This document shows positions 45,863 through 55,871 of a stretch of DNA of 64,000 nt, one piece after another. How positions within the stretch are numbered: position 1 is the first letter of the stretch; each line of letters starts with the position of its first letter. The notes beneath the pieces are model-generated. The model did no database searches and was not told the DNA's origin. It saw only the letters and a program-made list of their open reading frames with translations. Where the stretch lies: contig JBEVJK010000123.1 in the NCBI GenBank assembly GCA_040510195.1, positions 1-64,000 on the forward strand. Direction: 5' to 3'. Origin of the DNA: JBEVJK01 sp040510195 (lineage in GTDB: Bacteria > Pseudomonadota > Alphaproteobacteria > Rhizobiales > Rhizobiaceae). The translations under genes and the position numbers were made by a program.

Positions 45863-47064
45863 CCGACGGGGCACCCATTCGGCTGGCCCTGGTCGCCGGC
45901 GAGGAGTCCGGCGATCTCCTCGGCGCCGACCTGGTCCGCGCCATGGAATCGCTGACCGGTCGGCCTGTCGATCTTGTCGGCGTGGGCGGTCGTCACCTGC
46001 AGGCCATGGGCCTGAAGACGCTGTTCGACCCCGCGGCCATCGCCCTGATGGGTGCCACCGCAATCGCCCGCGACCTGCCGCGACTTCTCGTCCGCATCCG
46101 CTCCACGGCTCGTGCCATAGCGGCGGCGAAGCCGGATTGCCTGGTCACCATCGACAGTCCGGAGTTCACTTTGCGCGTCGCCCGGCAGGTGAGGCGGATC
46201 GACCCACGCATCCCTATCGTCCACTATGTCTCCCCGAGCGTCTGGGCCTGGCGCCCCGAGCGGGCTGCGGCCATGCGGCCCTATGTCGACCACATCCTGT
46301 GCATCCTGCCCTTCGAGGCGGATGCCCTGAAACGCCTCGGAGGGCCGCCTGGCACCTATGTCGGCCACCGCCTGACCTCCGACACCGGCATCCTGCATGC
46401 CGCGCATGTTCAGTCGGAGCGCCGCAAGCCGACCTCCCAGGACGAGAAGACGCTGCTCGTGCTGCCCGGCTCGCGACGCAGCGAGGTCAAGGGGCTGGCA
46501 CCCGTGTTCGGCGACACCATCCGCCTGCTGATCGAGCGCGGCCACCGATTGCGGCTGTTCCTGCCCACCGTGCCGCACGTCGCGGATCTCGTCGAGGCGC
46601 AAGCGGCCAAATGGCCGAAGCAGCCCGAGATCGTCCTCGATCCGGTCCGCAAATGGCAGGTTTTCGGCGAGGCCGATGCGGCGCTGGCAGCGTCCGGCAC
46701 CGTCTCGTTGGAGTTGGCCCTCTGCCGCGTGCCGCTGGTCGCCTGCTACCGGTCGGACCCGCTGATGCGGATGTTCCTCGGGTTGATCACCACCTGGACG
46801 GGCTCGTTGCCCAACCTCATCGCCGACAGGCCGTTGGTGCCGGAATATTACGACCGGTTCATCAGGCCCGGCATGCTGGCCCGCCAGCTCGAGCAGCTGA
46901 TGACCCCGAGCGACGCCCGCCGCCTTCAGCTCAACGGCTTCGCCGAGGTCAAGAAGCGCATGGCCACTGCGCGCCGCCCCGGGGCGGTGGCGGCCGAAAC
47001 CGTGCTGAAAGTCGCCGGCGTGCAGGAGCCCGCCCGGTCCGGCAGCAAGTCCAGTCTAGACTAG
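45859..47064 (+). CDS. lpxB: Lipid-A-disaccharide synthase LpxB
   Basis: A 401-residue GT19 glycosyltransferase that joins lipid X and UDP-diacylglucosamine. The N-terminal LALVAGEESGDLLGADLVRAM, HYVSPSVWAWRPERA, LPFEADALKRLG and the C-terminal PLVACYRSDPLMRMFLGL and YYDRFIRP blocks match. The start is GTG 45859, overlapping the lpxI stop by 4 bases. It ends the envelope cluster, and its stop codon is shared within CTAG with the convergent gltA stop (4-base overlap). Confidence 0.96.
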   Translation: MTDGAPIRLALVAGEESGDLLGADLVRAMESLTGRPVDLVGVGGRHLQAMGLKTLFDPAAIALMGATAIARDLPRLLVRIRSTARAIAAAKPDCLVTIDSPEFTLRVARQVRRIDPRIPIVHYVSPSVWAWRPERAAAMRPYVDHILCILPFEADALKRLGGPPGTYVGHRLTSDTGILHAAHVQSERRKPTSQDEKTLLVLPGSRRSEVKGLAPVFGDTIRLLIERGHRLRLFLPTVPHVADLVEAQAAKWPKQPEIVLDPVRKWQVFGEADAALAASGTVSLELALCRVPLVACYRSDPLMRMFLGLITTWTGSLPNLIADRPLVPEYYDRFIRPGMLARQLEQLMTPSDARRLQLNGFAEVKKRMATARRPGAVAAETVLKVAGVQEPARSGSKSSLD

Positions 47065-48350
47065 CGCTTGGCGATCGGCACGTAGTCGCGCTCGGTGTAG
47101 CCAGTGTAGAGCTGGCGAGGCCGGCCGATCTTCTGGTGCGGGTCCTCGATCATTTCCTTCCACTGCGCGATCCAGCCTACGGTTCGCGCGACCGCGAAGA
47201 GCACCGTAAACATCGTCGTGGGAAAGCCGAGCGCCTTCAGGGTAATGCCGGAATAGAAGTCGATGTTGGGGTAAAGCTTCTTCTCTATGAAGTAATCGTC
47301 GGTAAGCGCGATCCGCTCGAGTTCCATCGCCACGTCGAGCATCGGATCATCCTTGATGCCGAGCTCGCCCAGAACTTCATGCGTGGTCTTCTGCATGATC
47401 TTGGCACGCGGATCGTAGTTCTTGTAGACGCGGTGGCCGAAGCCCATCAAGCGGAACGGATCGTCACGATCCTTGGCCCGGTCGATGAATTCCGGGATGC
47501 GGTCGACGGAGCCGATCTCGGACAGCATGTTCAGCGCCGCCTCGTTTGCGCCGCCATGGGCCGGGCCCCACAGGCAGGCGATGCCTGCCGCAATGCAGGC
47601 GAAGGGATTCGCGCCGGACGAGCCGGCGAGCCGCACGGTCGAGGTCGAGGCGTTCTGCTCGTGGTCGGCATGCAGGATGAAGATGCGCTCCATGGCGCGC
47701 GCCAGGACGGGGTTGACCTTGTACTCCTCGCACGGCACGGCGAAGCACATGTGCAGGAAGTTGGCGGCGAAGTTGAGCTCGTTCTTGGGATAGATGAAGG
47801 GCTGGCCGATGTGGTATTTGAACGCCATCGCCGCAATCGTCGGCATCTTGGCGATCATCCGGATCGAGGCGACCATGCGCTGGTGCGGGTCGGAGATGTC
47901 GGTGGAATCGTGGTAGAACGCCGACAGCGCGCCCACCACGCCGCACATCACGGCCATCGGATGGGCATCGCGCCGGAAGCCCGTGAAGAAGCGCGACATC
48001 TGCTCGTGGATCATCGTATGTCGCGTGACGCGATAGTCGAAATCCTCCTTCTGCGCCTTGGTCGGCAGCTCTCCGTAGAGCAGCAGGTAGCACACCTCCA
48101 GGAAGTCGCCATGCTCGGCCAGCTGGTCGATCGGGTAGCCACGGTGCAGGAGGATCCCCTCGTCGCCGTCGATGAAGGTGATCTTCGACTCGCAGGCGGC
48201 CGTTGAGGTGAAGCCGGGGTCGTAGGTGAAAGCGCCGGTGTCCTTGTAGAGGGACCCGATATCGATCACGTCCGGCCCGACCGTGCCTTTCAGCACCTGG
48301 AATTGATGGGCCTTGTCCTCGAACTCCAGCTTCGCCGTGATGTCGTTCAT
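47061..48350 (-). CDS. gltA: Citrate synthase
   Basis: A 429-residue type II (hexameric, NADH-sensitive class) citrate synthase of the TCA cycle. The catalytic residues lie in HADHEQNASTSTVR, GPAHGGANEAALNML and GFGHRVYKNYDPRA. The N-terminal small domain of Gram-negative enzymes is present (LLHRGYPIDQLAEHGDFLEVCYLLL). I place the start at ATG 48350, with GGAG 6 bases upstream; MEFRMNDIT at 48362 is the alternative. A promoter candidate lies about 130 bases upstream. Confidence 0.97.
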   Translation of the reverse strand: MNDITAKLEFEDKAHQFQVLKGTVGPDVIDIGSLYKDTGAFTYDPGFTSTAACESKITFIDGDEGILLHRGYPIDQLAEHGDFLEVCYLLLYGELPTKAQKEDFDYRVTRHTMIHEQMSRFFTGFRRDAHPMAVMCGVVGALSAFYHDSTDISDPHQRMVASIRMIAKMPTIAAMAFKYHIGQPFIYPKNELNFAANFLHMCFAVPCEEYKVNPVLARAMERIFILHADHEQNASTSTVRLAGSSGANPFACIAAGIACLWGPAHGGANEAALNMLSEIGSVDRIPEFIDRAKDRDDPFRLMGFGHRVYKNYDPRAKIMQKTTHEVLGELGIKDDPMLDVAMELERIALTDDYFIEKKLYPNIDFYSGITLKALGFPTTMFTVLFAVARTVGWIAQWKEMIEDPHQKIGRPRQLYTGYTERDYVPIAKR

Positions 48351-48479
48351 CCGAAACTCCATTTTCACGTACGCCCGCGAGGAGGAGCGTCGTTCACTCT
48401 CACCCGAACAAAGGCCTGATGAATGCGCGGGATGGTGCTCGCGCAGTCGGGATGCCCGGCTGAAAGGCCCAGGCGGCGA

Positions 48480-48508
48480 ATGTTGCACCGCAACAGAATG
48501 CTTTTCAA
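48480..48508 (-). promoter_or_regulatory. Possible promoter of gltA with palindrome in the spacer
   Basis: On the minus strand TTGAAA (48508-48503) is followed after 17 bases by CAACAT (48485-48480). A 5-bp palindrome GTTGC-ACC-GCAAC (48482-48494) overlaps the -10 side and could be an operator. It lies in the 183-base gap between gltX and gltA, which holds no other gene. Confidence 0.45.
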
Positions 48509-48533
48509 TGCCAATTTCTACCCCGCACGCCCG

Positions 48534-49958
48534 CTAATCGATTTGATCGCCGATGCGCGCCAGGCTTTCCTGACGACCCAGCACGGCAAGCACGTCGAAG
48601 ACCGGCGGCGAGGTTGTCCGGCCGGTCAGCGCAGCGCGCAGGGGCTGCGCCACCGCACCGAGCTTGAGCCCCGCGGCCGTCGCATGGTCGCGCACCGCCG
48701 CCTCCACGGCCGCGGCCGTCCATGGATCGGCGACGCCCTCTAGCGCCTCCCTGACGCCGGCCAGCAGGGGCCGAGTCTCGCCGGCGAGCTGGGCAGCCGC
48801 CTTCTCATCGAGGGAAAGCGGCCGTTCGGCGAACAAAAACTCAGCTCCGTCAACCAGTTCGATAAGCGTCTTGGCTCGCTCCTTTAGCCCCGGCATCGCC
48901 GCCAGGAGCTGTGCCTTCCGGCGCTCGTCCAGGCGTACGGAGAGTGCCGGGCCGTTTGGCAGGTAGGGCAAGGTCGCCACCAGCGCATCAAGCAGCGTCT
49001 GATCGTCCATCTGCCGCATATGCACGCCGTTCAGCGCTTCCAGCTTCTGGAAATCGAAGCGGGCCGCACCCTTGTTGACGTCGTCTATGTCGAACCAGCG
49101 GATCATGTCGTCGAGCGTCATCACCTCGTCGTCGCCATGGCTCCAGCCGAGACGCGCCAGATAGTTGCGCAGCGCGGAAGGCAGGTAGCCCATGGCGCGG
49201 TAGGCCTCCACGCCCAGCGCGCCATGGCGCTTGGAAAGCTTGGCGCCGTCGGCGCCGTGGATCAGCGGAATATGCGCCATCACCGGCACCGGCCAGCCCA
49301 TGGCATCGTAGATCACGGTCTGGCGGGCGGCATTGGTCAGATGGTCGTCGCCTCGGATGATATGGGTGACCCCCATGTCGTGGTCGTCGACGACCACGGC
49401 ATGCATGTAGGTGGGCGTGCCGTCGGACCGCAGGATGATGAAGTCGTCCAGATCCTTGTTCGGGAAGCGCACGTCGCCCTGGACGCGGTCCCGGACCACC
49501 GTCTCGCCCTCGTGGGGCGCCTTGATGCGGATGGCGCCGGGCACGCCGGCGGGCGCCTCCGCCGGGTCGCGGTGGCGCCAACGGCCGTCATAGCGCGGCG
49601 GTCGCCCTTCGGCACGCGCCGCCTCGCGCATGGCCTCGAGCTCCTGTGGCGTGGCATAGCAGTAATAGGCCTTGCCGAGCTTCACCAGCGCCTCGGCAAC
49701 CTCGCGATGCCGCGTCGCCCGGCTGAACTGCGAGATCGGCTCGCCTTCCCAGTGCAGCCCGAGCCAGCTCAGCCCGTCGAGGATCGCCGCGGTGGCAGCC
49801 TCGGTGGAGCGCTCGCGGTCGGTGTCCTCGATGCGCAGCAGCATGCTGCCGCCGGTATGGCGCGCGTAGAGCCAGTTGAAGAGCGCCGTGCGAGCGCCGC
49901 CGATATGCAGATAGCCTGTCGGCGAGGGGGCAAAGCGGGTGACGACGGTGTCGGGCAT
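48534..49958 (-). CDS. gltX: Glutamyl-tRNA synthetase (second of two)
   Basis: A 474-residue class I synthetase. HIGG is at residues 18-21 and the KMSKS-type loop is KLSKR at 240-244, followed by HGALGVEAYRAMGYLPSALRNYL. The C-terminal anticodon-binding domain is complete and matches standard bacterial GltX better than the copy at 3108. I place the start at ATG 49958; the open frame upstream is not homologous. The gltA-gltX-comEC-lexA order is normal in Rhizobiales. The divergent comEC starts 117 bases away. Confidence 0.94.
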   Translation of the reverse strand: MPDTVVTRFAPSPTGYLHIGGARTALFNWLYARHTGGSMLLRIEDTDRERSTEAATAAILDGLSWLGLHWEGEPISQFSRATRHREVAEALVKLGKAYYCYATPQELEAMREAARAEGRPPRYDGRWRHRDPAEAPAGVPGAIRIKAPHEGETVVRDRVQGDVRFPNKDLDDFIILRSDGTPTYMHAVVVDDHDMGVTHIIRGDDHLTNAARQTVIYDAMGWPVPVMAHIPLIHGADGAKLSKRHGALGVEAYRAMGYLPSALRNYLARLGWSHGDDEVMTLDDMIRWFDIDDVNKGAARFDFQKLEALNGVHMRQMDDQTLLDALVATLPYLPNGPALSVRLDERRKAQLLAAMPGLKERAKTLIELVDGAEFLFAERPLSLDEKAAAQLAGETRPLLAGVREALEGVADPWTAAAVEAAVRDHATAAGLKLGAVAQPLRAALTGRTTSPPVFDVLAVLGRQESLARIGDQID

Positions 49959-50074
49959 GGACGATCCGGATAGGCCGCGGGCCGGCGACGAGGATGCCGG
50001 CCGAACCCGTCGGCCGGATGGCGTTTCGGTGGCGTTGATGTAGCATAGGACGACTGGGGTGCAAGGGGTGGTGC

Positions 50075-52530
50075 ATGCGGGATGGTCGAGCCAGGGCGTC
50101 CGCTTCGGCGGTCGCGCCCGAAGCCGTGGACGAGCGGCTGTTCCTTGTTCAGGCCCTTCCTCAGAAACCGCTGGCGCCGCCGCCGGTTTCGCCGGCACAG
50201 GCTTCCCCCCTGGCCCTGCCGACCAGGGTGGCGCCGCTCGGCCGGCTCCTCTTGCGAATGCAGACGTTGCAAGCCGGTCACCTCAAAGCCGCACTGGAGG
50301 AGGAAAGCGGCCGCGGAACCGCCTTTCTCCTGATGCCGGTCCTGATGGGGATCGGCGTGTTCCTCTATTTCACGGCGCCCGTCGAACCCGCCTGGCCGCT
50401 GCTCGTCATCGCCGTCGCGGTGCTTGCCTGCGTTGCGTGGCTGGTGCGGGCGCGACCGACCCGGCTGGCGGCGTGCGCCGCCGTCCTCCTGGTGCTTGCC
50501 GGGATCGTCGCCGGCAAGGTCGAGACGTGGCGGGCCGGGACGCGCCTGCTCGCCGGCGAGGTGACGACGCGGCTTACCGGCCGCGTCATCGCGGTCGAGC
50601 GGCTGGCCAGCGGCAGGACCCGGCTGACCCTCGCCGTGACAGAGACCGAACGGCCGGCCTTGCGCAGCATGCCGGCGCGCCTGAGGGTCTCCGCACGCCG
50701 GCTGCCGCCGGGCATCCGGGCCGGCAGCCTCGTGCAGGGGCTGGCGCGGATCAGGCCGCCCGCTGGCCCGGTCGAGCCGGGAGCCTACGACTTTTCCTTC
50801 GGTGCCTATTTCGACGGCCTTGGCGGCAGCGCTTCTTCATCGGGGATCCTGTTCTTCTCCCCGAGGCCGGTCCGCCGCCCGACCTTCTCGCCCGCCTGGC
50901 GGCTAAGGCAAGCACGGCCCGGGATGCACTCGCCGACCGGATCCGCAGCCGCATTGGCGGCCCGGAGGGCGAGATCGCGGCAGCGCTCCTGATCGGCGTA
51001 CGGGCCGGCATTCCCGAACCGGTGAACGAGGCGCTGCGGCGCACCGGTCTCGCCCATGTCCTGTCGATCTCCGGCCTGCACATGGCGCTGGTCGCCGCGA
51101 CCGTGATGGGGACGGTGCGCGTCGGCATGGCGCTCGTTCCAGGACTTGCGTCGCGTTGGCCGGTGAAGAAGCTTGCGGCCGGCGTGGCGCTGGCCGCCAC
51201 CGCCCTCTATCTCGCGGTCTCCGGCGTCGCCGTCGCCGCCGAACGCAGCTTCGTCATGCTCGCCGTCATGCTGGTCGCGGTCATGGTGGACCGCGCTGCC
51301 CTGACCATGCGCAGCCTGGCCATCGCCTCCTTGATCATCCTGGCGCGCGCCCCCCACGAGGCGATGGGGCCGAGCTTGCAGATGTCCTTCGCCGCGACCG
51401 CGGCGCTGATCGGCGCCTATGGAATCTGGGCGGAGCGCGTCGGCACGCGCGCCGACCGCCCGGCCGCCGGAGGACCCTCGTTGGCCCGCAGGACGGTCCG
51501 CGCGTTCGCCCGCCATGCGGGCGGCCTGGCGCTCACCACCCTCATCGCCGGGACGGCCACGACGATCTTCGCGGTTCACCATTTCGAGCGGGTGGCGCCG
51601 CTCAGCCTGCCTGCCAACCTGGTGGCCATGCCGATCGTCTCGATGGTAGTCATGCCGGCCGCGGTGACGGCGCTGGTCGCCATGCCGCTCGGCCTCGACG
51701 GGCTGCCACTTGCCGTCATGGGCAAGGGCCTCACCGCCATGCTCGCCGTCGCCGGCTGGTTCTCGGACTTGACGCCGCTCGACGCTGCCGGCCCGGCGCC
51801 GGCCGGGGCCGTGGCGCTGTTCGCCGCTGCGCTCGTCGCCGCGACCGTATTCGCCGGCCGCCTGAGGCTGCTCGCCGTCCCGCTTGTCGCAGCCGCGCTC
51901 GCCTGGCTGGCGCTGAGGACGACGCCCGACATCCTCGTCACCGAGGACGCCCGCCTCGTCGCCTTGCGCCTCGCCGATGGGCGCCTGGCTGTGAACCGCT
52001 CGCGTCCCCCCGCTTTCGCCCTGGAAAACTGGCAGCGCACCTTCCTGGCCTCGGGCGTCGCCCGGCCAATTCGGCGGGCGACGACGGACCTGCCCCCGAA
52101 CGACGCCAGGCTCTCCGGCGCGGGAACAGCGGCCAGCGGCTTCGCCTGCTCCGACGGGCTTTGCCTAGGCCGTCATCCGAGCGGGGAGTTGATCGCCCAC
52201 GCCGAATCGCTCGGCGCTGCAAGTGAGGCATGCGGCCGCGCGACGCTGCTGGTCGTCGTCGACGCCACCCCGGCCGCGGCCGCAGCGTGCGCCGGATCCG
52301 CCACGCGAGTGATCACCCTTCACGACCTGGCGCGGCTCGGCAGCGCCGCGATCCGAATCGTGCCTGGGACGCCGTCCTCCGTTTCCGTTACCTTCGCACT
52401 CGCCGAGCCTTACAGGGCCTGGCACCGGCACAGGGCCTTCTCGCGCCCCGCTCGTGGGCTCCCCGAACCTCGCCGGAAGCCGTCGCCTAGTAGCGACGGA
52501 TCAGGCCCACCAATCGGCCCTGGACCTTGA
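50075..52530 (+). pseudogene. comEC: ComEC/Rec2 family competence protein, broken by a 1-base deletion
   Basis: The gene for the inner-membrane DNA-uptake channel is split over two frames. The first frame (from ATG 50075) gives the N-terminal membrane helices and the oligonucleotide-binding-like domain as far as PGAYDFSFGAYFDGLGGS. The second frame then continues FFIGDPVLLPEAGPPPDLLAR and holds the whole Competence domain (LAHVLSISGLHMALVAA, VSGVAVAAERSFVML), ending at 52530. The joint is AGCGCTTCTTC at 50828-50838; one extra G (AGCGGCTTCTTC) restores GSGFFIGDP. The rest of both halves is intact, so the change is recent or a sequencing error. The far C-terminal domain is short. The last 44 bases overlap convergent lexA. 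Confidence 0.85.
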
Positions 52531-53209
52531 CCCGGTCGGGCCCGAAGATACGGGTCTCGTAGGCGGGGTTGGCCGCCTCCAGCGCGATGGAGGCGCCTTT
52601 GCGGCGAAACCGCTTCAGCGTGGCTTCCTCGTCGTCGACCAGCGCCACGACGATCTCGCCGGGGTTTGCGGTGTCGGCGTTGCGGATGATCACCGTGTCG
52701 CCGTCAAAGATGCCTGCCTCGACCATGGAATCGCCCTTGACCTCGAGCGCATAATGGTCGCCGCCGGCGATCATTTCCGGCGGCACCATGATGGTGTGTG
52801 TCTTGTGCTGGATGGCGTCGATCGGCACGCCGGCCGCGATGCGGCCCATCACGGGGACCGATACCGCCTGTCCGGCGTCGTCGTCATTGCTGGCGGACGG
52901 CTTGCGCGACGGTGATGCAGCCGGCCTGCGGCCGAGGCTGCCCTCGATCACGCTCGGCGAGAACTTGCGCGATGGATTGAGCCCCGGGGCGATCGACTCG
53001 GGCAGCCGCAACACCTCCAGCGCCCGCGCCCGGTTGGGCAGGCGGCGGATGAAGCCACGCTCTTCCAGCGCGGTGATCAGCCGGTGGATGCCGGATTTGG
53101 AAGCCAGGTCGAGCGCCTCCTTCATTTCGTCGAAAGACGGCGGAATCCCGGATTCCTTGAGCCTCTCGTGAATAAACATCAAGAGTTCGTGTTGCTTGCG
53201 AGTCAGCAT
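52487..53209 (-). CDS. lexA: SOS repressor LexA
   Basis: A 240-residue repressor-protease. The winged-helix domain (1-65) reads MLTRKQHELLMFIHERL. A long linker (about 75-117) is typical of alphaproteobacteria. The self-cleavage site is Ala126-Gly127 (GRIAAGVPID), with catalytic Ser161 (KGDSM) and Lys199. RecA filaments stimulate the cleavage, which frees SOS genes. I place the start at ATG 53209, behind GGGGGAG. A GTTC-N7-GTTC box 61 bases upstream shows autoregulation. Confidence 0.97.
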   Translation of the reverse strand: MLTRKQHELLMFIHERLKESGIPPSFDEMKEALDLASKSGIHRLITALEERGFIRRLPNRARALEVLRLPESIAPGLNPSRKFSPSVIEGSLGRRPAASPSRKPSASNDDDAGQAVSVPVMGRIAAGVPIDAIQHKTHTIMVPPEMIAGGDHYALEVKGDSMVEAGIFDGDTVIIRNADTANPGEIVVALVDDEEATLKRFRRKGASIALEAANPAYETRIFGPDRVKVQGRLVGLIRRY

Positions 53210-53269
53210 GTCGGCTCCCCCAGCGCGGCCAGAATCGGCCAAAAAACAAAACCAGAACAAACACTATCT

Positions 53270-53284
53270 GTTCCAGTTGTGTTC
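53270..53284 (-). promoter_or_regulatory. LexA (SOS) box upstream of lexA
   Basis: GTTC-N7-GTTC (53270-53273 and 53281-53284) is an exact alphaproteobacterial SOS box. It lies between moeA and lexA, 61 bases from the lexA start, and fits repression of lexA by its own product. Confidence 0.88.
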
Positions 53285-53324
53285 CGCAACCTTTTAAATT
53301 TTAATGAATCCGTTGACGTTTCGT

Positions 53325-54551
53325 TCAGCCTGCCTGCCGCAGCGGGTCGGTCAGCATCAGCAGCGGACAGGCGTCGCCGGCGGCGAGCGCCGGCGCGAAG
53401 GGCGGCCTGACGACCAGCCCGTTGGCGTCGGCCAGCGTCCGCAGCATGGAGGAATCCTGGATCGCGAACGGGCTCGCCACGAGCTGCCCGTCGATATCTT
53501 CGATCCGCGCCCGCACATAGTCCTGCCTGAGGTCGTTGGCGGCCATGGCTTCGGCGACGATGCCGGTGACCGCTGCGTCTCGATGGCGGCGGCCGGCGAG
53601 GCGAGCCACCAGCGGCTTCAGGAAGAGGTGCGAGCAGACCAGGCTCGCAACCGGGTTCCCGGGCAGGCCGAGCACGCGCATGGGCCCGACCCGTCCCGAC
53701 AACAGCGGCTTGCCCGGTCGCATGGCGATCTTCCAGAAGTCGAGCGTCATGCCCTCGGTGGTCAGAGCGGCGTGCACCAGGTCGTGGTCGCCGACCGAGG
53801 CGCCGCCGAGCGTCACCAGCACGTCCGCGCCTGCCGCCTTCGCTTCGCGAACGGCGGCGGCGATCGCATCGCGCGAATCGGCGACGATGCCGAGGTCGAG
53901 CACGCGACCGCCGGCCTCGCTGGCCAGCGCCGCCACGCCGTAGCCGTTGGAGGCGATGATCTGGTCCGGCCCCGGTTCGCTGCCCGGCGGCCGGAGCTCG
54001 TCGCCGGTGGCGATCAGCGCCACCAGCGGCGCCCCGACGACCTCAAGAGTGGCATGATTGGCGGAGGCGGCAAGCGACAGCGCTGCGGCGTCGAGCAGCC
54101 GGCCGCCGGAAAGCAGCAGATCGCCTTGCCTGAAATCCAGCCCGAGGGGACGGATGTGCCGCCCGGCGGCAACAGCCTCAAGCGCCTCTATGGTCTCGCC
54201 GCCCGTCGCGCGCGCGTTCTCCTGGATGAGGACCGTATCGGCGCCCTCCGGCACTGGCGCCCCGGTGAAGATCCGCACCGCTTCGCCGGACCCGACGCGG
54301 CCCGCAAAGCCCCGACCGGCGGCCGCGGTACCGATCACCTTGAGCGTCCTCGGCACGGCGGCGATATCCGCTGCCCGCACCGCATATCCATCCATCGCGG
54401 AAGAAGGGAAGGGCGGCTGCGTGCGGAGCGCCTTCACCGGGACCGCGAGGACGCGGCCGGCCGCCTCGGCGAGCGGCACCGTCTCCGCCGACCTCGGCCG
54501 GACGTCGGCGAGCAGCCGGGCCAGCGCCTCCTCGACGGCAACCAGCGCCAT
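53325..54551 (-). CDS. moeA: Molybdopterin molybdenumtransferase MoeA
   Basis: A 408-residue enzyme that inserts molybdate into adenylylated molybdopterin. Blocks FPSSAMDGYAVRAADI, RIFTGAPVPEGADTVLIQE, DLGIVADSRDAI, VLVTLGGASVGDHDLV and MRPGKPLLSG with LGLPGNPVASLV are diagnostic. It lies 7 bases after moaC on the same strand. Together they supply the cofactor that the cox-type hydroxylase in this window needs. lexA lies downstream with its own promoter. Confidence 0.96.
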   Translation of the reverse strand: MALVAVEEALARLLADVRPRSAETVPLAEAAGRVLAVPVKALRTQPPFPSSAMDGYAVRAADIAAVPRTLKVIGTAAAGRGFAGRVGSGEAVRIFTGAPVPEGADTVLIQENARATGGETIEALEAVAAGRHIRPLGLDFRQGDLLLSGGRLLDAAALSLAASANHATLEVVGAPLVALIATGDELRPPGSEPGPDQIIASNGYGVAALASEAGGRVLDLGIVADSRDAIAAAVREAKAAGADVLVTLGGASVGDHDLVHAALTTEGMTLDFWKIAMRPGKPLLSGRVGPMRVLGLPGNPVASLVCSHLFLKPLVARLAGRRHRDAAVTGIVAEAMAANDLRQDYVRARIEDIDGQLVASPFAIQDSSMLRTLADANGLVVRPPFAPALAAGDACPLLMLTDPLRQAG

Positions 54552-54558
54552 TTTCTCT

Positions 54559-55050
54559 TCAGCCTTCGCCGGCGCGGTAGTCGCCTGACTTGCCGCCGGT
54601 CTTCTCGACGAGCCTGATGCCGCCGATCGTCATGCCGCGGTCGGCCGCCTTGGCCATGTCGTAGATGGTCAGGCAGGCGACCGACACGGCGGTCAACGCC
54701 TCCATCTCCACCCCCGTCCGCCCCGCGACGCGCACCGTCGCGGTCGCGCGCAGCCCCGGCAGGGCCGGGTCCGGTTGGATGTCGACCGCGATGCTGGAGA
54801 GCATCAGCGGATGGCAGAGCGGGATCAGCTCGTGCGTGCGCTTGGCGGCCATGATGCCGGCGATGCGAGCCGCGCCGAGCACGTCGCCCTTCCGGGCGTT
54901 GCCTTCGACGACCATGGCGAGCGTCTCCGGACGCATCGTCACGGCTCCTTCGGCGATTGCGGTCCGCGCCGTCTCCTGCTTGCCGCCGACGTCGACCATG
55001 CGCGCCTCGCCGTCGGCGGAAAGATGGGTCAGGTCTTTGCGGCCGGTCAT
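54559..55050 (-). CDS. moaC: Cyclic pyranopterin monophosphate synthase MoaC
   Basis: A 163-residue enzyme that, with MoaA, makes cyclic pyranopterin monophosphate in the first step of molybdenum cofactor synthesis. Family blocks ARMVDVGGKQETARTA, GDVLGAARIAGIMAAKRT, HELIPLCHPL and GVEMEALTAVSVACLTIYDM are all present. I prefer ATG 55050, whose N-terminus matches other MoaC proteins; GTG 55062 is in frame and would overlap the trpC stop by 4 bases (GTGA). It is co-transcribed with trpC and moeA. Confidence 0.95.
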   Translation of the reverse strand: MTGRKDLTHLSADGEARMVDVGGKQETARTAIAEGAVTMRPETLAMVVEGNARKGDVLGAARIAGIMAAKRTHELIPLCHPLMLSSIAVDIQPDPALPGLRATATVRVAGRTGVEMEALTAVSVACLTIYDMAKAADRGMTIGGIRLVEKTGGKSGDYRAGEG

Positions 55051-55058
55051 GACGCGCG

Positions 55059-55871
55059 TCACTCCGCCGCCCGCTCGGGCAGGCCGTCGAGCAAGGCGCG
55101 CGTGGCCGCGCCGACGTCGGCCTGCCGCATCAGGCTTTCGCCCACCAGAAAGGTGCCGATGCCGGCCCGTGCCAGCCTCCGGCAGTCCTCATGCGTGAAG
55201 ATGCCGCTTTCCGAGACGAGCAGCCGGTCGCGCGGGACCATGGCCGCCAGCCGCTCCGAGGTGCCGAGACTGACGTCGAAGGTCCTCAGATCGCGATTGT
55301 TGATGCCGATCAGGCGGGAGGACAGCTTCAGCGCCCGTTCGAGCTCGCTCTCGTCGTGCACCTCCACCAGGACGTCCATGCCGAGCTCGAAGGCCGTCTC
55401 CTCCAGCCGCCGCGCGTCGTCGTCGCTGAGGCTCGCCATGATGAGCAGGATCGCGTCGGCGCCCCACAGGCGCGCTTCGTGCACCTGGTAAGGCTCGAAC
55501 ATGAAATCCTTGCGCAGCACCGGCAGCCGCACGGTGGCGCGTGCCTCGGTGAGGAACTCCGGCGCGCCTTGGAAGGATGGTCCGTCGGTGAGGACGGAGA
55601 GGCACGCCGCGCCGCCTTCGGCATAGGCTGCGGCCAGCGCCGGCGGGTCGAACTCCTCCCGGATCAGCCCTCGCGACGGGCTCGCTTTCTTGATTTCGGC
55701 GATCAGCGCGAAGGCGCCGGCGGCGCGGCGGGCCTTGAGCGCCGCGAGAAAGCCGCGCGGCTTCTCGACGTCGCCGAGCTGGGCGACCACGTCGCGCAGC
55801 GGCAGCCGGCTTTTCGCCTCGGCGATCTCGACGCGCTTGTAGGCCTCGATGCGGCGCAGGATGTCAGCCAT
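55059..55871 (-). CDS. trpC: Indole-3-glycerol phosphate synthase
   Basis: A 270-residue TIM-barrel enzyme of tryptophan synthesis that closes the indole ring. Blocks ALIAEIKKASPSRGLI, AAYAEGGAACLSVLTD, VLRKDFMFEPYQVHEAR, IGINNRDLRTF and VSESGIFTHED are diagnostic, with the catalytic Lys and Glu in the first and third. I place the start at ATG 55871, overlapping the trpD end by 8 bases; a longer upstream frame is not homologous. Confidence 0.96.
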   Translation of the reverse strand: MADILRRIEAYKRVEIAEAKSRLPLRDVVAQLGDVEKPRGFLAALKARRAAGAFALIAEIKKASPSRGLIREEFDPPALAAAYAEGGAACLSVLTDGPSFQGAPEFLTEARATVRLPVLRKDFMFEPYQVHEARLWGADAILLIMASLSDDDARRLEETAFELGMDVLVEVHDESELERALKLSSRLIGINNRDLRTFDVSLGTSERLAAMVPRDRLLVSESGIFTHEDCRRLARAGIGTFLVGESLMRQADVGAATRALLDGLPERAAE

